A stretch of 39,878 nucleotides of DNA, from assembly GCA_002328825.1 (NCBI GenBank), contig DCWI01000069.1, positions 1 to 39,878 of the forward strand, in the 5' to 3' direction. The notes under the pieces are model-generated. The model saw only the letters and a list, made by a program, of their open reading frames with translations. It was not told the DNA's origin and did no database searches. Both the position numbers and the translations under genes were made by a program. Shown here piece after piece: positions 8,195 through 16,035 of this stretch; position 1 is the stretch's first letter; each line of letters begins with the position of its first letter. This DNA comes from Nitrospiraceae bacterium UBA2166. Lineage in GTDB: Bacteria > Nitrospirota > Nitrospiria > Nitrospirales > UBA2166.

Positions 8195-8221
8195 AAAGAA
8201 AAAAATGACTGCCTGTCATTT
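8195..8221 (-). terminator. Intrinsic terminator overlapping the mnmE stop codon
   Basis: On the minus strand the stem AAATGAC / GTCATTT (8221-8203, loop AGGCA) includes the mnmE TGA stop (8218-8216). It runs straight into a seven-T tract, then CTTTG. It closes the rpmH-to-mnmE transcription unit. Confidence 0.65.
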
Positions 8222-9616
8222 GCCAACACAAAACTTGCTAAAAATCTGACCTAAGATGTTGTCCGTTGTCGTCACACCAACAATTTCACCCAAAGCATCA
8301 ATCGCCGCGCGAAGATCCAATGCAAGACATTCGCTTGGCTGTTGATTATCAATAGAATTTGATACAAGTTCTAACGCATCTCGTGCACTCCAGAGTGCAT
8401 TTTTGTGTCGAACATTGGTCACAATTATCGAATCCTCAGAATGGATTGGCGTCTTTATAACAGCCTTCTTTACTTCATCTTTTAGGTTTTCCAATCCCAT
8501 ACCAGTTACTGCGGAAACTCTGACGATCACTCCACTTACATGCTGTCGTTGTAATTCATCGACAGATATCTGCATGGGAAGATCAGCCTTATTTAGGAGA
8601 ACGAGGTGTTGTTTTTCCTGTACCTGTTTCAAGAGTTCCCAATCCTGCGTTTCAAGCGCGGTACTTCCATCTAGTACAACAAGAATAAACTCAGCCTTGT
8701 CTAACACACGATAGGTTCGGCGAACCCCTTCCTGTTCAGCGATATCGCGACCATCCCGAATCCCAGCCGTATCAAATAGCTTAATTGGAATTCCCCGTAT
8801 GTTCAGAAATTCTTCCAACACATCACGTGTTGTCCCAGGTAAAGGAGTAACAATTGCCCGGTCGCTTTGCGTCAAGGCATTAAGCAGACTTGATTTCCCA
8901 ACATTCGGACGGCCAATGATGGCGGTGGAAAGTCCGTCTCGTAATATCTGTCCTTCATTAGCCGTATCGATTAGAGCTTGAAGTGCCACAATACTTAGCT
9001 TGGTCACATTGGCACACTCCTCAGACGTCACGAAGATAATGTCTTCTTCTACAAAATCAATACCCGCTTCTATATGCACAAGTAGGTGCACAAGATCATC
9101 TCGTATTTTCGTAATAGCCTGTGAAAGTTTCCCTTCAAGTTGATGTAACGCCTCACCCAATCCCCGCCTACTCCGTGATCGGATGATATCTATGACAGCT
9201 TCGGCCTGCACGAGATCGATACGACCATTGAGAAATGCTCGTTTCGTAAATTCTCCAGGGTCAGCAAGAATTACACCTTGCTGCACCAATAATTCTAAAA
9301 CATTGCGAAGAACCAATAGACTCCCATGGCAGTGAATCTCTGCCATATCCTCACACGTGTACGTATGTGGAGCACGCATGATCATCACCATCACCTCATC
9401 CACTAGGATATTTAATTCAGGATTCTCTATCCTCCCAAAATACATCACATAATTCTTCAATTGTTCAATTGGCTGACGATGCTTTGGAAAAAAAAGTTGT
9501 TTAATGACCCTAATCGTCGCCAAACCACTCACACGAATGATCCCAATAGCCCCTTCCCCTAGAGCAGTGGATATTGCGCAAATAGTATCGCCACCATGGC
9601 CAGAAAGATTCATCAA
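8216..9616 (-). CDS. mnmE: tRNA uridine-5-carboxymethylaminomethyl modification GTPase MnmE
   Basis: MnmE (466 aa) acts with MnmG to install cmnm5 at wobble uridine 34 of certain tRNAs, using 5,10-methylene-THF and GTP. Visible features are the N-terminal folate-binding domain (DTICAISTALGEGAIGIIRVSG), the inserted Ras-like G domain with GRPNVGKSSLLN (235-246), GTT (261-263), DTAG (282-285) and NKAD (about 346), and the invariant C-terminal CxGK motif (FCVGK), whose Cys is needed for modification. All are intact. It is the last gene of the rpmH-rnpA-yidD-yidC-mnmE cluster, 48 bases after yidC. The jag/khpB gene often found between yidC and mnmE is absent here. The start could be either of two adjacent Met codons. 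Confidence 0.97.
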   Translation of the reverse strand: MMNLSGHGGDTICAISTALGEGAIGIIRVSGLATIRVIKQLFFPKHRQPIEQLKNYVMYFGRIENPELNILVDEVMVMIMRAPHTYTCEDMAEIHCHGSLLVLRNVLELLVQQGVILADPGEFTKRAFLNGRIDLVQAEAVIDIIRSRSRRGLGEALHQLEGKLSQAITKIRDDLVHLLVHIEAGIDFVEEDIIFVTSEECANVTKLSIVALQALIDTANEGQILRDGLSTAIIGRPNVGKSSLLNALTQSDRAIVTPLPGTTRDVLEEFLNIRGIPIKLFDTAGIRDGRDIAEQEGVRRTYRVLDKAEFILVVLDGSTALETQDWELLKQVQEKQHLVLLNKADLPMQISVDELQRQHVSGVIVRVSAVTGMGLENLKDEVKKAVIKTPIHSEDSIIVTNVRHKNALWSARDALELVSNSIDNQQPSECLALDLRAAIDALGEIVGVTTTDNILGQIFSKFCVGK

Positions 9617-9664
9617 TGACGACCCCTACGAAGATGAATACGCAACACGGTGTGACAAGAAAAA

Positions 9665-11473
9665 TTATTTATTGTCTTGAGATGACTTGCCTTGTTTCTT
9701 GGATTTCTTCGATGATTTTTTTGGTGATTCCCCATTACCATTCGAGGTGGATGATGATTTCGATGTCGCCTCCGATACAGTCACAGCGGTTCTAGGAACG
9801 AGAAACTGTTCGGTAACGTATTGCTGGGCAATGGTCAGAACGTTATTGACCACCCAATATAACACCAAACCAGAGGCAAAGTTGAGAAAGAGGAATGTGA
9901 GAAAGAATGGCAGCATCAACATGATCTTCGCGTGCTGTGGATTCATGGGTGTTGGTTGAATCTTTTGCTGAATAAACATCGATACACCCATCAACACAGG
10001 AAGAACAAAGAAGGGATCAGGCGAGGAGAGATCACTAATCCACAACATGAACGGTGCTTGCCGCAGCTCAACCGTCATGTACAAGATATTGAACAATGAG
10101 ATAAACACCGGCATCTGAAGTAGTATCGGCAAACACCCACCAACAGGATTTACCTTCTCGTTCTTGTAGAGGTTCATGACCTCAATATTCATTTTCTGCT
10201 TATCGTCTTTGTACTTTTTCTGAATTTCCATCATCTTTGGCTGCAGTTTTGCCATAGACTTCATCGAAACGTAGGCTTTATACGTAAGAGGAGCAAAGAG
10301 AATCTTGACCCCAATAGTCAACAGGATAATGGCCAAACCGTAATTGTTCGTATATTCATAGAGAAAACTGAGTACAGAAAAAAGTGGCTTTGCTACTGCC
10401 CTAACGAGCGACCAACTTCCATAAATAAACCAGCCAAAATCAATAGTATCCTCAAGCCCAACATTGAGAGCACGCAATCCATTGTAGGATTTTGGACCAG
10501 CATACAACTGATAACTTGAGGTATGAGGCCCTTGCAACGGATCGACTAGCATCCCTGCCGAAAACAGTTTTTCATCACGAGGAATCAAACTCACTTTTCG
10601 AATTTCCTGTCCCACATCATCTAAAGCACTAGGAATCAAGGCAGAAATAAAGTACTTGTCCTGAAGCGCAACCCAATTCAAAAGTCCTTCACGGATTTCT
10701 TCAGCCTCAGGACTAGTCTTATCAAGCTCCCCATTCATCAATGTGGCAGGGCCATTAATCCCAATGAACGTTTGTTCATTCCATTCAGTGACCCCGAAAT
10801 TTGTACCAAGAGATACAAGATAAGGATTAGTCAATCCATTTGTTTCAATTTCGACATCGACAACGTAGCTGTCGTTAGAAAATGTCATCCGCTTTGCAAT
10901 GGTCGCACCGGTTTGGGGATCGTGATACCAAAAGGTGAGATCACCACTCGGATCAAACTCGCTCAAATCAAGATCGCCACCCTTTACCGTATACACCCCA
11001 GTAGAAAATATATGAGTCGCTTCGGAACCTTCAGTCAAAATCGCAAGTGGCCCTGGGTAGGAGACTTCCGGATCAGCAACAAGCTCCATTGGTTGAGGAT
11101 CACTTGCATCGGTGTTGAGATGATGCTTCAACGTCCAGCTCGTCACGACACCACCAACGCTGGAGAAAACCGCGCGATACAGATCAGTGTTCACTACAAC
11201 ATCTTGTTCTAAGGCAAGCATCTCATCCGATTGCAAGATTCCATCAGATTGCGAGACTGCCTCAGGTAAAAACGTTGCCGACACCTCTTCAGATAGGCCA
11301 AAAGTTCGTTTATTTAAGTTATTTGAGTCAATAATCGTGAAATCCCCCTCTTGGAATTCCTCATCAAGCAGTGCCGGCGCAGGAGTAATGATCCCCATCT
11401 TTTCCAAGAGGAGAGGATAAAAAACAATAATCGTCAGAGAAATGACGAGAAAGAGAATAACTCGCTTTTCCAT
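9665..11473 (-). CDS. yidC: Membrane protein insertase YidC
   Basis: YidC (602 aa) inserts and folds inner-membrane proteins, alone or with SecYEG. The Gram-negative form is clear. An N-terminal anchor (VILFLVISLTIIVFYPLLL, residues 5-23) is followed by a large periplasmic beta domain up to about residue 355. Then comes the five-helix insertase core with YGLAIILLTIGVKILFAPLT and the cytoplasmic coiled region MAKLQPKMMEIQKKYKDDKQ. NPVGGCLPILLQMPVFISLF and the final helices up to YWVVNNVLTIAQQY follow. The tail is Ser/Lys-rich (SPKKSSKKSKKQGKSS), which can contact ribosomes. It sits between yidD (34 bases upstream) and mnmE in the canonical cluster. Confidence 0.97.
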   Translation of the reverse strand: MEKRVILFLVISLTIIVFYPLLLEKMGIITPAPALLDEEFQEGDFTIIDSNNLNKRTFGLSEEVSATFLPEAVSQSDGILQSDEMLALEQDVVVNTDLYRAVFSSVGGVVTSWTLKHHLNTDASDPQPMELVADPEVSYPGPLAILTEGSEATHIFSTGVYTVKGGDLDLSEFDPSGDLTFWYHDPQTGATIAKRMTFSNDSYVVDVEIETNGLTNPYLVSLGTNFGVTEWNEQTFIGINGPATLMNGELDKTSPEAEEIREGLLNWVALQDKYFISALIPSALDDVGQEIRKVSLIPRDEKLFSAGMLVDPLQGPHTSSYQLYAGPKSYNGLRALNVGLEDTIDFGWFIYGSWSLVRAVAKPLFSVLSFLYEYTNNYGLAIILLTIGVKILFAPLTYKAYVSMKSMAKLQPKMMEIQKKYKDDKQKMNIEVMNLYKNEKVNPVGGCLPILLQMPVFISLFNILYMTVELRQAPFMLWISDLSSPDPFFVLPVLMGVSMFIQQKIQPTPMNPQHAKIMLMLPFFLTFLFLNFASGLVLYWVVNNVLTIAQQYVTEQFLVPRTAVTVSEATSKSSSTSNGNGESPKKSSKKSKKQGKSSQDNK

Positions 11474-11507
11474 TTAGAGATGATGTCCTTCTGAGACCGA
11501 CAGACAA

Positions 11508-11717
11508 TTATCGAACAGGATCAACTCCCCCCGGGTGGAAGGGATGACACTTCAAAAGACGACGGGCAACTAAGTAAGTCCCTTTGAAAATTCCACATTG
11601 ATGATAGGCCATCATCGCATAGGAAGAACAAGTGGGATAGAATCTGCATGAAGGCGGAAAGAGTGGAGAAAAAATTAATTGGTAAAGACGAAGGAGTAGA
11701 ATAATTCCCCTTGCCAT
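11508..11717 (-). CDS. yidD: Membrane protein insertion efficiency factor YidD
   Basis: This 69-residue peripheral membrane protein assists YidC-mediated insertion. The family signature is complete: RLYQLIFSPLFPPSCRFYPT (the hydrophobic/basic N-terminus plus the first Cys), CSSYAMMAYHQCG and the final KCHPFHPGGVDPV. Its ATG shares one base with the rnpA TAA stop (sequence TAATG at 11717), giving tight translational coupling to rnpA. Confidence 0.96.
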   Translation of the reverse strand: MARGIILLLRLYQLIFSPLFPPSCRFYPTCSSYAMMAYHQCGIFKGTYLVARRLLKCHPFHPGGVDPVR

Positions 11718-12049
11718 TACATAGGTAGTTTCTTGGCAAAAGATTGCCAGATTTGATCGAGCACGTAGTACGGAACCTTGTCCATCCCTACCCTGGGAAA
11801 AAAAACCAAGTCTGCATTTTGAGCCAAATGCATTCGCCCATGATTCGTCATTGCACGAAACACCCGTTTTGCACGATTTCTCCTCACGGAATTGCCAAAT
11901 CGCCTCCCCACCATGATCCCAATCCGATTATGAGAAAGCGCATTCGGCCGGTGTAGAAATTTAAAAAACTCTGTGCGAACCCAAGTCCCTTCATCAAACA
12001 TTCGCTGAAAATTTGAACGATTCCTGAGAACGTAGCGATGCCGAGCCAT
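11717..12049 (-). CDS. rnpA: Ribonuclease P protein component
   Basis: This 110-residue basic protein subunit of RNase P binds the catalytic RNA and the 5' leader of pre-tRNA. The hallmark RNR region is present (GRRFGNSVRRNRAKRVFR, about residues 48-65), preceded by RIGIMVGRRF. The N-terminus carries RNRSNFQRMFDEG, the usual helix 1 that forms part of the leader-binding cleft. The gene starts 23 bases after the rpmH stop and overlaps yidD by one base. Confidence 0.95.
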   Translation of the reverse strand: MARHRYVLRNRSNFQRMFDEGTWVRTEFFKFLHRPNALSHNRIGIMVGRRFGNSVRRNRAKRVFRAMTNHGRMHLAQNADLVFFPRVGMDKVPYYVLDQIWQSFAKKLPM

Positions 12050-12072
12050 AAATGTGGGGAAAACCCAGATGG

Positions 12073-12210
12073 TTACACAGAGAGACGAACTCGTCCCTTA
12101 GATCTCCGCCGAGCCAAAACTTTACGCCCGTTTTTTGTTCGGCTTCGTACTAAAAACCCGTGGGTCCGTTTTCGCTTTTTATTCGATGGGTTGTGGAAAG
12201 TAAGAGACAT
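12073..12210 (-). CDS. rpmH: Large ribosomal subunit protein bL34
   Basis: This short gene encodes 45 residues, found by translating the minus strand directly upstream of rnpA. It has the bL34 pattern: FHNPSNKKRKRTHGFLVRSR (from residue 5), then TKNGRKVLARRRSKGRVRLS to the end. It differs from the usual N-terminus (MKRTYQPS) in having MSLTFHNPS. The start is ATG 12210 with GGAG 8 bases upstream. It is the first gene of the cluster and lies about 34 bases downstream of the predicted transcription start of a perfect sigma70 promoter. Confidence 0.96.
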   Translation of the reverse strand: MSLTFHNPSNKKRKRTHGFLVRSRTKNGRKVLARRRSKGRVRLSV

Positions 12211-12250
12211 AACAAGCACTCCATTTTAGGCTTAAAATCAAACGGTGTGG

Positions 12251-12279
12251 ATTATAGAAACCCCCTGGAACACTGTCAA
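12251..12279 (-). promoter_or_regulatory. Perfect-consensus sigma70 promoter of rpmH operon
   Basis: On the minus strand TTGACA (12279-12274), a 17-base spacer and TATAAT (12256-12251) match the consensus exactly. The predicted start is near 12244, about 34 bases before the rpmH ATG. It shows that the organism's housekeeping sigma factor uses the standard consensus, which supports reading other promoters in the window. Confidence 0.85.
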
Positions 12280-12441
12280 CCCAAGGACAACATAAGGATT
12301 AGATGATCACACATAATGATGCATACCCGAGTGAATTCCTAATCCCAAGTAATACTGACTGTCTATAGTAAATGGACTCTATACTCTCACAGAGACACAA
12401 GTCAGGAAACCCTGATGGGTGAGCACCTTCAGCGGCGAATC

Positions 12442-12795
12442 TCATGAGGCCTTTGTGTGCTTAAGCTCAAAAATACGATCAGCCTTTGCTGCCATAAAAA
12501 AATCACTTTCGGTGAGTCCGTTGATTTTATGCGTCCAAAGATCAACGCTGCATTTTCCCCAGCTAATACATAGATCTGGGTGATGGCCTTCCTGTTCCGC
12601 AATATCTGTGAGTTCATTTGCAAAATCCATCGCGTAGACAAAATTTTTGAATAGATACGTACGTTGAATATGAGTAGCGCTACTTGTTAGCTCCCAGTTT
12701 GCATCAAGCTGTTTAAGAAGGTCAGTTGCTTGACTTGCAGTGAGTGGTGGAATTCCGCCTCGACAAGGGATACATTGGTTATCAGCTAAACTCAT
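12442..12795 (-). CDS. phhB: 4a-hydroxytetrahydrobiopterin dehydratase (pterin-4a-carbinolamine dehydratase)
   Basis: This 117-residue PCD/DCoH-family enzyme dehydrates pterin-4a-carbinolamine formed by aromatic amino-acid hydroxylases. The family core is visible: an N-terminal helix LTASQATDLLKQL with WELTS, then FANELTDIAEQEGHHPDL (the active-site His pair) and VDLWTHKINGLTESDFFMA. I chose ATG 12795 because AGGAGG lies just upstream. The frame is open for another 88 codons to 13059, but that extension has no family similarity and would ignore the good ribosome-binding site. No hydroxylase gene is nearby, so the role here (recycling or moonlighting) is open. Confidence 0.93.
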   Translation of the reverse strand: MSLADNQCIPCRGGIPPLTASQATDLLKQLDANWELTSSATHIQRTYLFKNFVYAMDFANELTDIAEQEGHHPDLCISWGKCSVDLWTHKINGLTESDFFMAAKADRIFELKHTKAS

Positions 12796-13209
12796 GCAAT
12801 CCTCCTCATACCATAATGTTCCTAAATGATCCAAACATTGTAGCAAGATGCATTGGCTAGGGGGCACCCCTAGAGTAAATAGAAAACACATGCAATGAGG
12901 TGCTGCATGATCGCTTAAAATCAACCTCTCAGAGATTAAAGGGTAGCTACCATGCACATAAGCGTTCTCGACAGCAACGCTCTCCAGTGAACATCGAAGC
13001 AGGTCATCTCTAGGAACAACAAAAACCTGATGTCTAATGTTGAGGAAATCTCGAAGCACAAACTCTTGAGATCAATTATATTTATACTAGAAAAAAGAGC
13101 ATCATAAATCCAAGTGAACTCAAGCCACAAATCGATATTTCTCTAAAAATGAGTAACCCAGCAATAGAAGAAGAAACCAAGCACACATAAACGCGACGCT
13201 AGCAGATGA
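12796..13209. other. Intergenic region upstream of the pterin dehydratase
   Basis: This is about 414 bases between the cyclase stop and the dehydratase start. The minus-strand frame stays open over the first 264 bases but does not look like protein. A perfect hairpin, CTAGGGG-GCA-CCCCTAG (12857-12873), lies about 62-78 bases upstream of the dehydratase ATG and could be a leader structure. Nothing else is recognised. Confidence 0.45.
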
Positions 13210-15498
13210 TTATTTCTTTGCCATTCGCCATACCCCATCCCAATTTTCTTGAGGAGGAGTTTCTCTCAACAGTTGGATACGATCACGAAATGTCAACGCC
13301 GGCCCATCGCTTTCGTTGAGAGACAGGCATATGTTGAGCTGAGTCTCTGCTTCATCCCAATCTTTGTTGCGATACGCTTTGAGAACACTTTGGAAGGCTT
13401 CACGCAACTTTACTTGTAACATTGATGCATCCTTTGCTTCGCCCATGAGGTCAAAAACTCTTACAGGATTCTCTTTTCCTTTAAGGGAAATATAATCGAG
13501 TTCGCGAGTAATAAAACCCTCGCCCATACAAAAATTTGTCACTTCACTAAGAATCACACAAGTATTATATTCTTTCGTAGCTCCTTCAAGACGCGCAGCT
13601 AAATTTACAGTATCGCCAATAGCCGTGTAATCCATTTTTAAACCTTTTGACCCCATGTTCCCGACAACGGCAGATCCAGAGTGAAGCCCTATGCCAATAG
13701 TAAAAATTTCCCGCCCTTCTCTCTCCCACCTTTCATTGAGTATTTTCAATCGCTTTCCCATAGCCAATGCACATTTAAGTCCCAATTCTGCGTGATTTGG
13801 TTGTTTGATTGGAGCACCCCAAAACACCATAACGGCATCGCCAACGAATTTATCCAATGTCCCGTCAAAGCGAAAAACCTCTTCAGTCATGGCCTGAAGA
13901 TATTCATTAAGTTGAATAACAACATTTTCTGGATCATCTCGATGTTTCTCAGAAAAAGATGTGAAACCTCGAATATCGGCAAAGAGAAGGGTCACATCTC
14001 GGCGAAATCCTCCTAGCCTTGCTGCGTCAGGGTTTTGAATCAGTTCTTCAACAATGCGCGGATTCACAAAACTGGAAAACATGGATCTAATCTCCCGAGC
14101 ACGGCGCTCTTCAGTCATGTAACTCAACACAGTAAGCGCAACGTAACAAAAAAGTATGGTGGTGAGAGGAGCGACCAGGCTAATCCATACTCCATGTGTG
14201 GCAAAAAGGTATTGGACGAAAAAAACATACCCTAAGAGCAATACAACGACCGCTCCTGTCCCATGCAGCCCCCGAAGATTTAGAATGATGAGACCTGTGA
14301 ATAACCCCCCAATGATAATTGCCAGTACGTCGAAAGTCTTCGTGCGCTCATTTCGATTGAGCATTTGCCCGTGTATGATGTTTTCAACGACAGTGGCATT
14401 GATCTCAGCACCTGAGACATTAGGATCAAATGGATTTGACCGAAGATCATACGCGCCCATTGCCGTTGTCCCAACCAGAACAATCTTGTCCTCAAGCGTA
14501 CCCGGGGGAAGCTCGTCACTCAACACCGCAGCAGCAGAATAGTGGGTAAAGGTTGAGCTTTGCCCGTAATGATGAAGCAACATGCGACCTCGTTCGTCTG
14601 TTGGAACCGTAATGTCACCTAGAGACACTGATTCTGCAAGACGCAAAACCATACGATCCCACGGAATACCCAGAAAGGTCTGTGCCACAACTAGGGGAAA
14701 AGAGGGGAAATAATCATCTTTGTACCGAACAGTAAGTATACCGTATCGAATAATTCCATCTCTGTCTTGAAGTGCATAAACATGACCTAATCCGATAGCC
14801 TGCTCCAGTAATTCTGGTAATGGTGGAAGAATATCTTCAACTTCAATAGGATCAAATACGGTGTCAAGGGACGAGTTCTTGACAAGGTTGAAGACATATT
14901 TTCCTACGTTAAATGATGTTGAAAATTTGGTATCTGACAGTTTGAGTCTGGATATAAAATTGAGTCCATCTTGACTGGATCCTCTCCGAATGACCGGTGC
15001 CACGGCCATCACAACATTTCCAGCTTCTCCGATTGCTCTCACAAACTTGGCATCCGCTGATGCCTCACTCTGTTTTTCGTCAAGAATATCCAGAAACGCT
15101 GTTTTCATATATGCATCGGATTGAATCGATTCAACTTCTGTTCGAAGGGTTGCGATCGTCTTCATCCGATCTGTAATTTCAGGCTCACTGTAAATGATAT
15201 CGATCCCGATTACTCGTACTCCAGAGGAGTTGAGCTTATTGACAAGGGTAGCCATCAGATCCCGTGACCACGGCCATCGACCAAATTCAGAGATGCTCCG
15301 TTCATCAATTGCAATGATAACGATGTCGTTACTAGGTTGAATTTCGCCACGGGCCAGAAATCGAAAATCCAGAGATTTGTTTTCCAAGTCAACTAGAAAA
15401 CGAGGCCCAAAAAGATAAAAAAATATCATCAGGGCGGTGACGCCGACAACTACCCAGCCCCCCCACATTCCTAAACCTCCAGATTTTCTCCAGTTCAT
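13210..15498 (-). CDS. CHASE2-domain class III adenylate cyclase
   Basis: This 762-residue membrane sensor probably makes cAMP. Order of parts: TM1 (about 14-32); a periplasmic CHASE2 sensor (starting IVIIAIDERSISEFGRWPWS at about 59-78, through the SGAEINATVVENI region); three membrane helices around 400-470; then a class III cyclase domain. Both metal-binding Asp residues are present (FADIRGF, Asp508; FVGDAV, Asp554). Lys550 and Thr625 (DYTAIGD) form the adenine-recognising pair seen in CyaB1-type cyclases, which use Lys/Thr where others use Lys/Asp. Asn632 and Arg636 (VNLAARLEG) are the transition-state residues. All catalytic residues are intact. A TPR-like tail (AYRNKDWDEAETQLNICLSL) follows. 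AGGAAA precedes the ATG. No cAMP receptor is nearby. Confidence 0.93.
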   Translation of the reverse strand: MNWRKSGGLGMWGGWVVVGVTALMIFFYLFGPRFLVDLENKSLDFRFLARGEIQPSNDIVIIAIDERSISEFGRWPWSRDLMATLVNKLNSSGVRVIGIDIIYSEPEITDRMKTIATLRTEVESIQSDAYMKTAFLDILDEKQSEASADAKFVRAIGEAGNVVMAVAPVIRRGSSQDGLNFISRLKLSDTKFSTSFNVGKYVFNLVKNSSLDTVFDPIEVEDILPPLPELLEQAIGLGHVYALQDRDGIIRYGILTVRYKDDYFPSFPLVVAQTFLGIPWDRMVLRLAESVSLGDITVPTDERGRMLLHHYGQSSTFTHYSAAAVLSDELPPGTLEDKIVLVGTTAMGAYDLRSNPFDPNVSGAEINATVVENIIHGQMLNRNERTKTFDVLAIIIGGLFTGLIILNLRGLHGTGAVVVLLLGYVFFVQYLFATHGVWISLVAPLTTILFCYVALTVLSYMTEERRAREIRSMFSSFVNPRIVEELIQNPDAARLGGFRRDVTLLFADIRGFTSFSEKHRDDPENVVIQLNEYLQAMTEEVFRFDGTLDKFVGDAVMVFWGAPIKQPNHAELGLKCALAMGKRLKILNERWEREGREIFTIGIGLHSGSAVVGNMGSKGLKMDYTAIGDTVNLAARLEGATKEYNTCVILSEVTNFCMGEGFITRELDYISLKGKENPVRVFDLMGEAKDASMLQVKLREAFQSVLKAYRNKDWDEAETQLNICLSLNESDGPALTFRDRIQLLRETPPQENWDGVWRMAKK

Positions 15499-16035
15499 AG
15501 GTGTTTTCCTGTAGTGTCGTGTTACATAACAGGCTTACAGCATAATCAGTCGTTCTATAATGAACTTTGTGTTTTGTGAGAACACATGGAAGTTCACGTG
15601 GCATTTTATTCTATAACGGATCAAACACGAGCGGAGAGTCGCCATAGCATTCGCTCGCAGGAGACTAACAATAAAGTGCCTCCGCCACACAAAATTACGT
15701 TGTTTCAATCACCCTCTTTGTCTAGCATAATGTTTTGGCAGACAGCCCATCGGGTTTCGTATATCCCAGCACAAACTCAATTGACAAACACTAAGTAAGC
15801 ATCGCTCCCCACAAAGGTGACTCTTTCCATCCCGCGTAAAGCGCTATAATTGTAAGACACGATTACCCTGTAAGATGGAGGGCATTCAAGATACACTCAC
15901 CACAACATGCAACCTCCTGCATTTCGCTCTGCAAACTATTTCCAGCATCACTCTTGTCAAAACTAAGCTTTGAAAGGAACAATCCCGAGTTGCGATGTGC
16001 ACAAACTAGATCACAAAGCAAGAACACGTAGAAGG
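15499..16035. other. Intergenic region upstream of the cyclase
   Basis: This is about 540 bases between the 3' end of the SBBP gene and the cyclase start. No convincing gene is seen. There is an isolated TATAAT on the plus strand at 15845-15850 without a matching -35. On the minus strand a TTGACA near 15955-15960 has only a weak -10. An inverted repeat TGTTA-CA-TAACA lies about 20-30 bases upstream of the cyclase ATG. Confidence 0.4.

Noticed and set aside
11521..11739. 72-codon frame over yidD
   Set aside because: It is a shifted frame of yidD, whose own protein matches its family throughout.
12211..12441. Replication origin next to rpmH
   Set aside because: No dnaA or dnaN gene and no cluster of DnaA boxes; only one near-match occurs in the rpmH promoter.
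12840..12900. Resemblance of the CTAGGGGTGCC leader to the start of a TPP riboswitch
   Set aside because: The rest of the conserved TPP core (GGCTGAGA, ACCTGATCTGG) is absent and the gene is not thiamine-related.
12796..13059. 88-codon N-terminal extension of the pterin dehydratase
   Set aside because: The internal ATG has AGGAGG and the family's natural N-terminus; the extension is not protein-like.
15822..15850. TATAAT on the plus strand as a promoter
   Set aside because: No acceptable -35 at the right spacing and no gene or RNA downstream on that strand.
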